Shown here: positions 8,576 to 16,471 of the stretch, piece by piece | Layout: every line of letters begins with the position of its first letter | Position numbering within the stretch: the stretch's first letter is position 1 | From: an uncultured Collinsella sp. | GTDB taxonomy: Bacteria > Actinomycetota > Coriobacteriia > Coriobacteriales > Coriobacteriaceae | DNA length: 38,595 nucleotides | NCBI GenBank assembly: GCA_900549135.1 | Contig: URNI01000006.1 | Location: 1 to 38,595 of the forward strand | Direction: 5' to 3' | The notes under the pieces: generated by a model | What the model saw: the letters and a program-made list of their open reading frames with translations, nothing else | Told to the model about the DNA's origin: nothing | Databases searched by the model: none | Translations under genes and position numbers: made by a program

Positions 8576-9199
8576 ATGAAGGTTCTTTTGGTCAATGGCA
8601 GCCCCAAGGCAAACGGCAACACCGCCCGCGCACTCGCCGAGGTCGCCGAGCAACTCAATGCCGAAGGCATTGATACCGAGGTGTTTCAGCTGGGCACCAA
8701 GCCCATTCGCGACTGCATTGGCTGTGGTCAGTGCGGCAAGCTCGATTGCCGCTGCACCTTTGACGATGACGTGGTGAACGAGCTGATCGCTGCCGCCGAG
8801 CAGGCAGATGGCTTTGTCTTTGGCTCGCCCGTCTACTATGCGCACCCCAGCGGACGCATCCTTTCGGCCCTCGATCGCGCATTCTATGCCGGCAGCAAAG
8901 CCTTTGCACACAAGCCGGGCGCTGCCGTCGCCGTTGCCCGTCGCGGCGGCACGTCGACCACCTTCGACGTGCTCAATAAGTACTTCACCATCAACCAGAT
9001 GCCCGTGGTTGCTTCCACGTACTGGAACAACGTGTTTGGCGCCATGCCGGGCGAGGCCGCCCAGGACGCCGAGGGCCTGGCCACCATGCGCAACATCGGC
9101 AAGAACATGGCCTGGCTCCTGCATTGTATCGAGGCAGGACAGGCCGCCGGTATCGAAGCCCCCGAAGCCGATCGCGAGCGCACCAACTTCATCAGGTAG
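8576..9199 (+). CDS. Flavodoxin-fold NAD(P)H-dependent FMN oxidoreductase with Cys cluster
   Basis: A 207-residue protein of the NADPH-dependent FMN reductase / iron-sulfur flavoprotein-like group. GSPKANGNT (8-16) is the FMN-phosphate loop, and SPVYYAHPSG is the isoalloxazine loop. A cysteine-rich segment with Cys47, Cys50, Cys53, Cys58 and Cys60 (CIGCGQCGKLDCRC) lies where related proteins carry CxxCxxC clusters and may hold an Fe-S centre. ATG 8576 fits the GGGAG (8565-8569) better than the GTG just before it. Electron donor and acceptor cannot be assigned. It is followed after 11 nt by an ArsC-fold gene, probably in one operon. Confidence 0.85.
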   Translation: MKVLLVNGSPKANGNTARALAEVAEQLNAEGIDTEVFQLGTKPIRDCIGCGQCGKLDCRCTFDDDVVNELIAAAEQADGFVFGSPVYYAHPSGRILSALDRAFYAGSKAFAHKPGAAVAVARRGGTSTTFDVLNKYFTINQMPVVASTYWNNVFGAMPGEAAQDAEGLATMRNIGKNMAWLLHCIEAGQAAGIEAPEADRERTNFIR

Positions 9200-9210
9200 A
9201 ACGGCGGAGC

Positions 9211-9552
9211 ATGAATATCCAGATTTTTGGCACCAAAAAGTCCTTCGATACTAAGAAGGCACAGCGTTATTTTAAGGAGCGCCGCATTAAGGTGCAGTTT
9301 ATCGACCTTAGGGAAAAGGAGATGAGCAAAGGCGAGCTTACGAGCGTGATGCAGGCGGTCGGCGGCATCGACAAGCTGCTCAACCCCAAAGCCAAGGACG
9401 AGGAGACGCTCGCACTCATTCAGCACCTTACCCCCAGTCAGCGCTTCGATAAACTGCTCGAGAATCAGCAGGTCTTGGCCGAGCCCATCGTGCGCAACGG
9501 CAAAAAGGCCACCGTCGGTTATTGCCCCGATGTATGGGGAGCCTGGGAGTAG
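9211..9552 (+). CDS. ArsC/Spx-family protein lacking the active-site cysteine
   Basis: A 113-residue thioredoxin-fold protein of the ArsC/Spx/YffB family: N-terminal MNIQIFGTKKSFDTKKAQRY, central LLNPKA, and a C-terminal ENQQVLAEPIVRNGKKATVGY with the typical arginine-containing cis-Pro region (P-I-V-R). In family members the first loop reads like NCDTCRKA; here it is KSFDTKKA, so neither redox cysteine is present. The only cysteine is in GYCPDVW near the end. Arsenate reductase activity of the usual kind is therefore unlikely. The ATG at 9211 follows CGGAG. The gene is cotranscribed with the flavodoxin-like gene. Confidence 0.85.
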   Translation: MNIQIFGTKKSFDTKKAQRYFKERRIKVQFIDLREKEMSKGELTSVMQAVGGIDKLLNPKAKDEETLALIQHLTPSQRFDKLLENQQVLAEPIVRNGKKATVGYCPDVWGAWE

Positions 9553-9638
9553 CCTGTGTTATTTGCCGGCGCGTGGGTATAAGAGCGAGCGTTTGGCATA
9601 AGATTCAACTGTAAGCCATGTCTAACAAAGGAGGGCAC

Positions 9639-10769
9639 ATGCCCAACAAACCCGTGAAAATCATCATGCTTACCGGATACCTCGGTGCCGGCAAGACCAC
9701 GCTGCTCAACCACATCCTCGCTAACGACGGCGGTATCCGCGCCGCCGTAATCGTCAACGATATCGGCGAGATCAATGTGGACGCCAGCCTCATCGCCGAC
9801 GGCGGCCTTTCCGAAACCGACGACCTCATCCCGCTCACCAACGGCTGCATCTGCTGCACGCTTTCGGATGACCTGGCCAACCAGCTGCAGGGCATCGCCG
9901 ATTCGGGCGACTTCGACTACATCATCATCGAGGCATCGGGCATTTGCGAGCCTATCCCCATCGCCTACACCATCTCGAGCTTCTGCGACGAGGCCAAGGT
10001 GGGCGGCGAGCCTAAGCTCGCGCTCGACAACATCGTGGCCGTGGTCGACTGTGCCCGCATGTACGACGAGTTCAACGGCGGTCGCGACCTGCTGGCCGAG
10101 GATATCGACGAGGACGACATCGAAAGCCTGCTCATCCAGCAGATTGAGTTCTGCTCCACGCTGGTCCTCAACAAGACCGATACCGTGAGCCCTGAGCAGA
10201 TCGCCGAGCTCAAGGCCATCGTGCGCAGCCTGCAGAAGGACGCTGTGATTGTCGAGGCTCAAAACGGCGAGGTCCCCATGGAAGAGCTGCTCGACACCGA
10301 CCGCTTTGACTTTATGCGCGCCTACAACTCCGCCGCCTGGATCGAGGCCATGGAGCATCCCGAGGAGCACGACGACCCCGAGGTGCTCGAGTACGACATC
10401 GAGACCTTTGTTTACTCGCGCCGCAAGCCGTTTGACCTGCAGAAGTTCACCGATTTTGTTGAGCAGGAGTGGCCCGACGAGGTCATTCGCGTCAAGGGTC
10501 CGCTGTGGCAGACCGGCGATCCGGACATGTGCTACATGTTTGAGCAGGCCGGCCACCAGATGCGCCTGATGGAGAACGGCCTGTTTGTCGACTCGGCGCC
10601 CGAGGGCGAGAAACAGAAGATCATCGACGAGAACCCCGAGATCATGCAGATTTGGGACGACGAGACGGGCGACCGTATGACGAGCCTGTGCATCATCGGC
10701 CGTCACATGGACAAGGATGCGCTCATCGCCTCCCTCGATGCCTGCCTGACCGACTGGCACCGCGCCTAG
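9639..10769 (+). CDS. CobW/P47K-family (G3E) GTP-binding protein
   Basis: A 376-residue putative metallochaperone. Walker A is GYLGAGKT (13-20), the metal-binding CxCC motif is GCICC (69-73), a Walker-B/switch-like IIEASGICEP follows, and NKTD is the guanine-specificity motif. A CobW C-terminal domain occupies about 255-376. The ATG at 9639 is preferred to one at 9618 because AAAGGAGGG lies just before it. Members deliver Zn, Co or other metals to client proteins; the metal is not evident. A strong terminator follows. Confidence 0.9.
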   Translation: MPNKPVKIIMLTGYLGAGKTTLLNHILANDGGIRAAVIVNDIGEINVDASLIADGGLSETDDLIPLTNGCICCTLSDDLANQLQGIADSGDFDYIIIEASGICEPIPIAYTISSFCDEAKVGGEPKLALDNIVAVVDCARMYDEFNGGRDLLAEDIDEDDIESLLIQQIEFCSTLVLNKTDTVSPEQIAELKAIVRSLQKDAVIVEAQNGEVPMEELLDTDRFDFMRAYNSAAWIEAMEHPEEHDDPEVLEYDIETFVYSRRKPFDLQKFTDFVEQEWPDEVIRVKGPLWQTGDPDMCYMFEQAGHQMRLMENGLFVDSAPEGEKQKIIDENPEIMQIWDDETGDRMTSLCIIGRHMDKDALIASLDACLTDWHRA

Positions 10770-10808
10770 GTTTATCCAAGCGGGTATTTTTCCGCTTACG
10801 TAACCGCC

Positions 10809-10843
10809 AAACCACCACGAAGGTGCCCTTCGTGGTGGTTTTT
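10809..10843 (+). terminator. Intrinsic terminator after the CobW-family gene
   Basis: AAACCACCACGAAGG (10809-10823) and CCTTCGTGGTGGTTT (10827-10841) form a 15-bp stem with a 3-nt loop, ending in a T run. It lies between the CobW-family gene and trmL. Confidence 0.9.
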
Positions 10844-10864
10844 CGTTCTGAGCCAAGGAGATTC

Positions 10865-11464
10865 ATGTTCAACATCGTGCTGTATGCGCCCGAGATTCCG
10901 GCCAATACGGGCAATATCGGTCGCACCTGCGTGGTCACCGGCGCCCGTCTGCATCTGGTGGAGCCGCTGGGGTTTTCGCTCGACGACAAGACGGTGCGTC
11001 GCGCCGGACTGGGCTACTGGCAAAACTTGGACGTGACGACCTATGCCAGCTGGGAGGATTTCCTTGCGCGTAACGGCCTCTCCCCTACCGACGAGCGTCT
11101 GCATCTGCTGACCAAAAAGGCGCGCAGGACCTATGCGCAAAGCACCTACCGTGACGGTGACTACTTGGTCTTTGGCAGCGAGAGCTCGGGCATTCCCGAG
11201 CCACTGCTTGCCGCGGCGCCCGAGCGCTGCGAGCGCATCCCCATGCTGCGCGATTGCGACTCACTCGATAACGCCGAGACTTGGGAAGCTCACGAGGAAT
11301 CGCTCGGGCATACCGAGGACAGCCACGAGGCCATCCTGCAGCAGGATATCTGCGGCAACTTCGTTAACCCCGACGACTACCGCATCAGCGCGCTCAACCT
11401 CTCCAACAGCGCCGCCATCGTCCTCTACGAGGCCCTACGCCAGGCAGGCTTTCCGGGAATGTGA
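10865..11464 (+). CDS. trmL: tRNA (cytidine(34)-2'-O)-methyltransferase TrmL-type SPOUT protein
   Basis: A 199-residue SPOUT methyltransferase that should 2'-O-methylate the wobble base of tRNA-Leu. Motifs: IVLYAPEIPANTGNIGRTC (N-terminus), LVEPLGFSLDDK, FGSESSGIPEPLL and LNLSNSAAIVLYEALRQ, which builds the AdoMet-binding knot. The usual length is about 155-160; here roughly 40 extra residues (acidic, with NAETWEAHEESLGHTEDSHE) lie between RIPM and the LNLSNS motif. The ATG at 10865 follows AAGGAG by 4-5 nt. The stop TGA is part of a palindromic repeat. Confidence 0.88.
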   Translation: MFNIVLYAPEIPANTGNIGRTCVVTGARLHLVEPLGFSLDDKTVRRAGLGYWQNLDVTTYASWEDFLARNGLSPTDERLHLLTKKARRTYAQSTYRDGDYLVFGSESSGIPEPLLAAAPERCERIPMLRDCDSLDNAETWEAHEESLGHTEDSHEAILQQDICGNFVNPDDYRISALNLSNSAAIVLYEALRQAGFPGM

Positions 11465-11490
11465 CAAAGGGACTATCCTTTTGCCACATT
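11458..11490. repeat. Palindromic repeat, family 1 copy a
   Basis: An imperfect inverted repeat: AATGTGACAAAGGGA on the left and TCCTTTTGCCACATT on the right. The TGA inside its left arm is the stop codon of trmL. A second copy at 12715-12747 lies on the other side of the AAA ATPase gene. Confidence 0.8.
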
Positions 11491-11559
11491 CGAGCGCCAC
11501 GTCGATGGCACACACGCCTAATTGATGCTCTAGATAAAGGCCCTCACTTTTAATCAGAA

Positions 11560-11583
11560 TTAACTAAAGTAAAATGAAGTTAA
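11560..11583 (+). promoter_or_regulatory. AT-rich inverted repeat upstream of the AAA ATPase
   Basis: TTAACT (11560-11565) and AGTTAA (11578-11583) form an inverted repeat in an unusually AT-rich stretch 25 nt upstream of the start. It may be an operator or part of the promoter; no clear -35/-10 pair was found. Confidence 0.3.
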
Positions 11584-11607
11584 ACGGCGGTGTGAAAGGA
11601 GAGCCGT

Positions 11608-12709
11608 GTGAAATATCTCGAGAACCCGTTTACCCCCCAGTTTTGGTGAGGTTCCTGCCCATCTCGCTGGCAGACAACAGATTATTCGGGATTTGGACCG
11701 CGCCTTCTTGAGCCAGCGCAGGCGCCCAGAATTGACCTCGATCTTCTCAGGCGCGCGTGGAACCGGTAAAACCGCTCTCATGTCATCGCTCGCGACAAGG
11801 GCGGAATCCCACGGCTGGATAGCCGTAAAGACGACCGCGCTCCCGGGAATGCTTGAGGAAATCGAGTTCGGGACGAAACGCGCCGCAGCCCATCTCATCG
11901 ACTCGTCCTACCACTTCGAAGTCACCGGCCTCGGAATTGCACCGCTCGGCAGCATCGAGGTCAATCGCGTTCACGATGCCTCAACCTGGCGTTATCGCAT
12001 GAGCGATATCATCGACCAGCTCAACGGGGCCGGTACCGGTCTGCTCGTCACGGTTGACGAGGTGGACCCGACACTCGACGAGATGATTCAGCTCGCAGCG
12101 ACGTATCAGCACTTTGTGACCGATGGGAAACGCGTCGCCCTGCTCATGGCGGGACTTCCCAACAATGTCTCGACGTTGCTGAACCACAAGACGGTCTCGT
12201 TCCTTCGCCGCGCCCAACAATATCATCTGGGTCGCATTGCCGACTATGACGTGCGCGAGGCCTTGATTCGCACAATCCAGGAAAACGATCGCCTGGCAGA
12301 TGCCGAGGGAATCGATAGAGCCGTTCGCTCGATCTCTGGTTTTCCCTTCCTATTGCAACTCGTAGGCTACCGTGCCTGGGATCTCACAAGCGATTCGAAG
12401 GAAATCTCGTCACGCGACTTTGACCTGGGAATCAAAATCGCGCGCGACGAGATGGACGACCGAATCCTCGCGGCAACCTATCGGGAACTCACTGCAGAGG
12501 ACAAGCGATTCCTCATCGCCATGCTCGATGACGAAGAAGAGTCCACCACCGCCGACCTTATCGAGCGCCTTAAGCGTTCGCCGCAGCAGGTCTCCCGCTA
12601 CCGACGCCGCATGATAGATGCCGGCATCATCGGAGAACGAGGACGAGGGCTCGTCGCATTTGAATTGCCATTCTTCCGCGACTATCTCGCGGCTCAATGC
12701 GTGAAATAG
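11608..12709 (+). pseudogene. AAA+ ATPase with C-terminal winged helix, frameshifted near its start
   Basis: GTG 11608, 6 nt after AAAGGAG, starts MKYLENPFTP, but the six-C tract at 11633-11638 puts the following sequence out of frame and a TGA follows. With five Cs the reading becomes MKYLENPFTPSFGEVPAHLA and continues open to 12709, giving about 366 residues. The rest is intact: Walker A GARGTGKTAL, Walker B LLVTVDEVD, MAGLP, FLRRAQQYHLGRI, and a winged-helix tail (about 290-366; TADLIERLKRSPQQVSRYRR). It is an ORC1/Cdc6-like archaeal-type ATPase (COG1672-like) of unknown function. It is a paralogue of the 15256-16374 gene, which shares NPF, FLRRAQQ and the wing. It could be a pseudogene, a phase-variable gene or a sequence error. 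Family 1 repeats flank it. Confidence 0.75.
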
Positions 12710-12714
12710 AAATC

Positions 12715-12747
12715 AATGTGACAAAGAGGCAGTCCCTTTGTCACATT
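12715..12747. repeat. Palindromic repeat, family 1 copy b
   Basis: AATGTGACAAAG on the left and CTTTGTCACATT on the right, around a GGC-AG-TCC centre. It fills the gap between the convergent AAA ATPase and uvrA2 genes, 5 nt from one stop and 2 nt from the other, and could act as a bidirectional terminator. Confidence 0.85.
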
Positions 12748-12749
12748 GC

Positions 12750-15263
12750 CTATAGGTAGCGACCGGTAATGCTCTTGGAGCAGGCCGCGATGTCGCCCGG
12801 CGTGCCGGCGCAGACGATTTGCCCGCCGGCGTCGCCACCGCCTGGGCCCATGTCGATTACGTAATCGGCGTTACGGATAAGGTCGAGATCGTGTTCGATC
12901 ACGATAACCGTGGCGCCCTTGGCAACGAGGCCGTCGAACACACTCAGCAACACCTGAACATCGAGCGGATGCAGGCCGATCGTGGGTTCGTCGAACACGA
13001 ATACAGCATCATCCTGCACGCGGCCCATCTCGCTCGCAAGCTTTAGACGCTGTGCCTCACCGCCCGAAAGCGCCGGTGTGGGCTCGCCAAGCGTGAGATA
13101 ACCCAGGCCCAGATCGTGCAAGGTCTGCAAACGCGTCTGAACTTTCTTGAGCCCCACCGTGGCGTCGATAGCCTCGTCCACACTCATGTCCATGAGCTGC
13201 GGCAACGTCAGCAAGCTCCCGTCCTTACCCTCGCGATGGATATGCGAGGCGGCCTCGGCGTAGCGCGAACCACGGCATGCTGGGCAGATGATCTCGACGT
13301 CGGGCAAAAACTGCACGTCGAGCGATATCGAGCCCGTGCCGTCACACGTAGGGCAGCGCAAGGCGCCGGTGTTGTAGCTAAAGGCGCCCGCCTTGTAGCC
13401 GGCTGCCTTGGCCTCGGGCGTACGGGCGAAGGCGCGGCGCAGCTCACCATGGATGTCGGCATAAGTCGCTACCGTCGAGCGCACGTTGGCGCCGATGGGC
13501 GTAGCATCAATCAGGTTTGCGCGGGCAATACCCTCGGCATCGACCCAACGCACGTGCCCCGGCAGGCGCTCGCCAGCTGCCTGCGCCTTGAGTGCCGGGA
13601 TGAGCGTCTCGAGCACCAACGTCGTCTTGCCCGAACCCGAAACACCCGTAACCGCAACCAAGCGACCGCGCGGGATATCGACTTCGAGCGGCTTGACGGT
13701 ATGGATGGCATCGGTCGCCATGCGGATATGGCCCTGGTCGAACATTTCGTCGTCAGTCACCTGCGGACGCAAGCGCTTGGGCTCGGCGCGCAAAAACGGC
13801 GCGATGCGACTGCTCTGCGATTGCTCGACCTCGTCTACCGTACCAGCGGCGATCACATTGCCGCCGCCTGCTCCGGCAACGGGGCCCATCTCGACCAGAT
13901 AGTCGGCTTCCGCCAGCACACGTGTATCGTGGTCGACAACAACCACGGTGTTGCCGTCATCCACCAGATCGCGCATCACGCCTACCAAGCCGTCGACATT
14001 GGCAGGATGCAAGCCGATCGAGGGCTCATCTAGCACATAAAGCACGCCCGTCGATCGGTTGCGCACCACGCGAGCAAGCTGTACGCGCTGGCGCTCACCC
14101 GTGGAGAGCGTGGCACCGGCGCGATCGAGTGAAAGGTAATCAAGACCCAGGTCGACCAGGCGACGGGCCGCGCTCAAAAACGAATCGCAGATATCCGTCG
14201 CCATGGGCCGCATCTCGGGCGGCAAGGATGCGGGCACCCCGCGCACCCACTCAATCGCCTCATCCAGCGTCATGGCCGCCGCCTGTGCCAGATTGATACC
14301 GCGCACCTGGGGCTGGCGCGCAGCCTCGGAGAGACGCGTGCCGCCACAGTCGCGACATGGCCCCTCGCGCAAAAAGCGCGCAACGCGCTTGAGGCCCTTG
14401 TCGTCCTTAACCTTGGCGAGCGCATTCTCAACGGTATAGACGGCGTTGTAATAGGTGAAGTCAAGCGGCGTGGCGCCCTCACCGTTTTTTGGAACGTAGA
14501 GAATGTGCTTTTTAACCGCCGGACCATGGAACACGATGTCGCGCTCTTGAGGCGTAAGCTGGTTAAACGGCACATCGGTGCGTACGCCCATCTCGCCTGC
14601 CACCTGCTTCATCAGATCCCACATGAGCGTACCCCAGGGAAGCACTGCGCCCTCGTTGATGGTCTTTGACTCGTCGGGCACCAGGCTCGCCTCGTCCACC
14701 TCGCGCATGACACCGGTGCCGCCACAGGTGGGGCATGCACCGCCACTGTTATAGGCAAGGTCCTCGGCGCTCGGAGCGTAGAACTCGCGGCCGCACGTCG
14801 GACACGTGAGCGACAGGCCAGCCGCTACGTTGAGGCTTGGCTCCACACGCGCCCCGCAATGCGGGCACACGTGATGGGCGCAACGGCTAAAGAGCAGACG
14901 CAGGCTGTTGTTGAGCTCGGTCATAGTGCCAAAGGTGGAGCGCACGCCCGGCACGCTCGGACGCTGGTGCAGCGCGAGCGCCGCCGGCACGTGCAGCACC
15001 TCGTCCACCTGGGCGTGTTCGGCCTGCGTCAGGCGACGTCGAGTATAGGTGCTAAGTGCTTCCAAGTAGCGACGCGAGCCCTCGGCATAAAGAACCCCCA
15101 GTGCCAGCGAACTCTTGCCCGAACCCGACACGCCGGCAATACCCACGAGCTTTCCCAGCGGGATATCAATATCGATGTCCTTAAGGTTATGGACACGCGC
15201 GCCACGCACCTCGATAGCCTGCGGGCTCATCTTCTGTTCCGTCACCTTTATCACCCTACTCAT
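12750..15263 (-). CDS. Class II UvrA-like ABC ATPase (UvrA2)
   Basis: An 837-residue UvrA homologue with two ABC modules. Walker A motifs are GVSGSGKS (44-51) and GVSGSGKT near 540; signatures are LSTGERQRVQLA and LSGGEAQRLKLA; D-loop regions are VLDEPSIGLHP and VFDEPTIGLHP. Zinc-module cysteines (CPHCG, CPTCG, CPTCGGTG, CRDCGGT, CPTCDGTG, CPAC) are present. It is about 100 residues shorter than housekeeping UvrA (about 940-960), as in class II proteins that are linked to drug self-resistance or tolerance rather than UvrB-dependent repair. The start overlaps the end of the AAA ATPase gene by 8 nt; an internal Met12 is an alternative start. Confidence 0.88.
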   Translation of the reverse strand: MSRVIKVTEQKMSPQAIEVRGARVHNLKDIDIDIPLGKLVGIAGVSGSGKSSLALGVLYAEGSRRYLEALSTYTRRRLTQAEHAQVDEVLHVPAALALHQRPSVPGVRSTFGTMTELNNSLRLLFSRCAHHVCPHCGARVEPSLNVAAGLSLTCPTCGREFYAPSAEDLAYNSGGACPTCGGTGVMREVDEASLVPDESKTINEGAVLPWGTLMWDLMKQVAGEMGVRTDVPFNQLTPQERDIVFHGPAVKKHILYVPKNGEGATPLDFTYYNAVYTVENALAKVKDDKGLKRVARFLREGPCRDCGGTRLSEAARQPQVRGINLAQAAAMTLDEAIEWVRGVPASLPPEMRPMATDICDSFLSAARRLVDLGLDYLSLDRAGATLSTGERQRVQLARVVRNRSTGVLYVLDEPSIGLHPANVDGLVGVMRDLVDDGNTVVVVDHDTRVLAEADYLVEMGPVAGAGGGNVIAAGTVDEVEQSQSSRIAPFLRAEPKRLRPQVTDDEMFDQGHIRMATDAIHTVKPLEVDIPRGRLVAVTGVSGSGKTTLVLETLIPALKAQAAGERLPGHVRWVDAEGIARANLIDATPIGANVRSTVATYADIHGELRRAFARTPEAKAAGYKAGAFSYNTGALRCPTCDGTGSISLDVQFLPDVEIICPACRGSRYAEAASHIHREGKDGSLLTLPQLMDMSVDEAIDATVGLKKVQTRLQTLHDLGLGYLTLGEPTPALSGGEAQRLKLASEMGRVQDDAVFVFDEPTIGLHPLDVQVLLSVFDGLVAKGATVIVIEHDLDLIRNADYVIDMGPGGGDAGGQIVCAGTPGDIAACSKSITGRYL

Positions 15264-16374
15264 GCCATAAAACTCGATCGCGAATGTACACGCCCAGCAT
15301 GGGCACGGTAAACCGGACGAGGCCGTATCCAGCAGCCTCGATGACGCGCTCGCGAATCAGGCTTGCGCGATATTTACTCGCCCAGCTCTGGGTGCGATCG
15401 CAACGCTCAATGATATCCGCCATGCGCGTCGGTTTGCCCTCGTCAACCGCCATGGCCTCGATAAAGAGGCGCTGTGGACTGCGCAGCCCATAATACAGGG
15501 GCGCGTCGACCGCTTCATAGAACTCGGAGACGGCATCGGCGTAGCCAGCCTCGACATCGCACACTTCAATGACCTGCGAGCCACGCCGGACAGCAGCCCG
15601 CCACATGTAATATCCCACCAGCTGAACCATATAGGGATGCCCCATGCTCTTGCGTGCCGCAAGGTCCGCTGTCTCCGCGTCAACGTAAAGACCAGCGTCT
15701 TTGACCGTCTGGATATATGAATCGCGCACCTTGGGCAAGGATATCGCCCCCAGCGTACGCTGCTGGGCACGCCGCAAAAACGTCACGCTCGGCTCTTCGA
15801 GCAGATCGTCAACCATACTGGGTAAGCCGGCGAACACCAGCGCAAGACCGCGCTGGTCGCTATCTGACAAGCCCGTGGCATCCTGGTCTCCAAGCACCTG
15901 CTGATAGAGAACGGCAAGAGCCGCCAGTTCCTCGATAGACGCCGATTGCGCCTCGTCAATCGCAAACAGTATGCCCTTGCCTGGACCGAGTTTCTTAAGG
16001 CGCTCGTTGACCAGCCCTCGCAACGTCTCGCCCTTTGCTCGCGCCGCCTCGACCGACATCCGGCCAAACGACGGACCGAGCTCCATTGACGTCACAACGG
16101 GTTTATTCGAGCGAAGCGCGTCGGCCAAGCGATCGCATAAGCCAAGCGAAGCGGAATCGGAGACAACCGCCCATCCGCGCTCATTGGCTAGACGTTGCAG
16201 CTCCCGCAGGAGAACCGTCTTGCCACAGCCGCGGTTTCCCGTAATGAGCATGAGCCTACCCGGCGCTCCGGCGCCGTTATCGAGCCCTTCCTCGAAATCT
16301 TCGATGACCGACTCGCGACCAATGAGCATCGGAGGCCGCTTGCCTGCCGTTGGCTTAAAGGGATTTGGATTCAT
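15256..16374 (-). CDS. AAA+ ATPase with C-terminal winged helix
   Basis: A 372-residue intact paralogue of the frameshifted ATPase at 11608-12709. N-terminal MNPNPFKPTAGKRPPMLIGR is the NPF...GR motif of the family; Walker A is GNRGCGKTVLL, Walker B is GILFAIDEAQ, followed by LVFAGLP and FLRRAQQRTLGAI. The C-terminal about 80 residues look like a winged helix (TRMADIIERCDRTQSWASKY). The ATG follows GAGGAGG. It overlaps uvrA2 by 8 nt, so the two are translationally coupled. Three 10-bp tandem repeats lie in its promoter region. Function is unknown; an ORC1-like DNA-binding ATPase is likely. Confidence 0.82.
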   Translation of the reverse strand: MNPNPFKPTAGKRPPMLIGRESVIEDFEEGLDNGAGAPGRLMLITGNRGCGKTVLLRELQRLANERGWAVVSDSASLGLCDRLADALRSNKPVVTSMELGPSFGRMSVEAARAKGETLRGLVNERLKKLGPGKGILFAIDEAQSASIEELAALAVLYQQVLGDQDATGLSDSDQRGLALVFAGLPSMVDDLLEEPSVTFLRRAQQRTLGAISLPKVRDSYIQTVKDAGLYVDAETADLAARKSMGHPYMVQLVGYYMWRAAVRRGSQVIEVCDVEAGYADAVSEFYEAVDAPLYYGLRSPQRLFIEAMAVDEGKPTRMADIIERCDRTQSWASKYRASLIRERVIEAAGYGLVRFTVPMLGVYIRDRVLWHE

Positions 16375-16409
16375 GTCGGCCTCCTCGGATTGGCAAACCC
16401 TGGCAATAG

Positions 16410-16439
16410 TTATACCAACTTATACCAAGTTACACCAAT
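16410..16439 (-). promoter_or_regulatory. Three 10-bp tandem repeats (iteron-like operator)
   Basis: On the plus strand the units are TTATACCAAC, TTATACCAAG and TTACACCAAT, directly abutting. On the minus strand they read TTGGTRTAA at 10-bp spacing, placing all sites on one helix face 36 nt upstream of the AAA ATPase start. TTGGTG and TATAAC with an 18-nt spacer lie within the array and could be the promoter. Confidence 0.7.
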
Positions 16440-16446
16440 AGCATAC

Positions 16447-16471
16447 GATAAAGGAACTGACCCTCTATCAC
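16447..16471. repeat. Palindromic repeat, family 1 copy c (diverged)
   Basis: On the minus strand it reads GTGATAGAGGG then TCAGTTCCTTTATC, a diverged form of GTGACAAAGGG...CCCTTTGTCAC. Its TGA is the stop codon of the TetM-like gene, exactly as copy a supplies the stop of trmL. Confidence 0.6.

Noticed and set aside
9519..10856. A 445-codon minus-strand frame opposite the CobW-family gene
   Set aside because: The plus-strand protein has an intact P-loop and CxCC; the minus frame has no motif.
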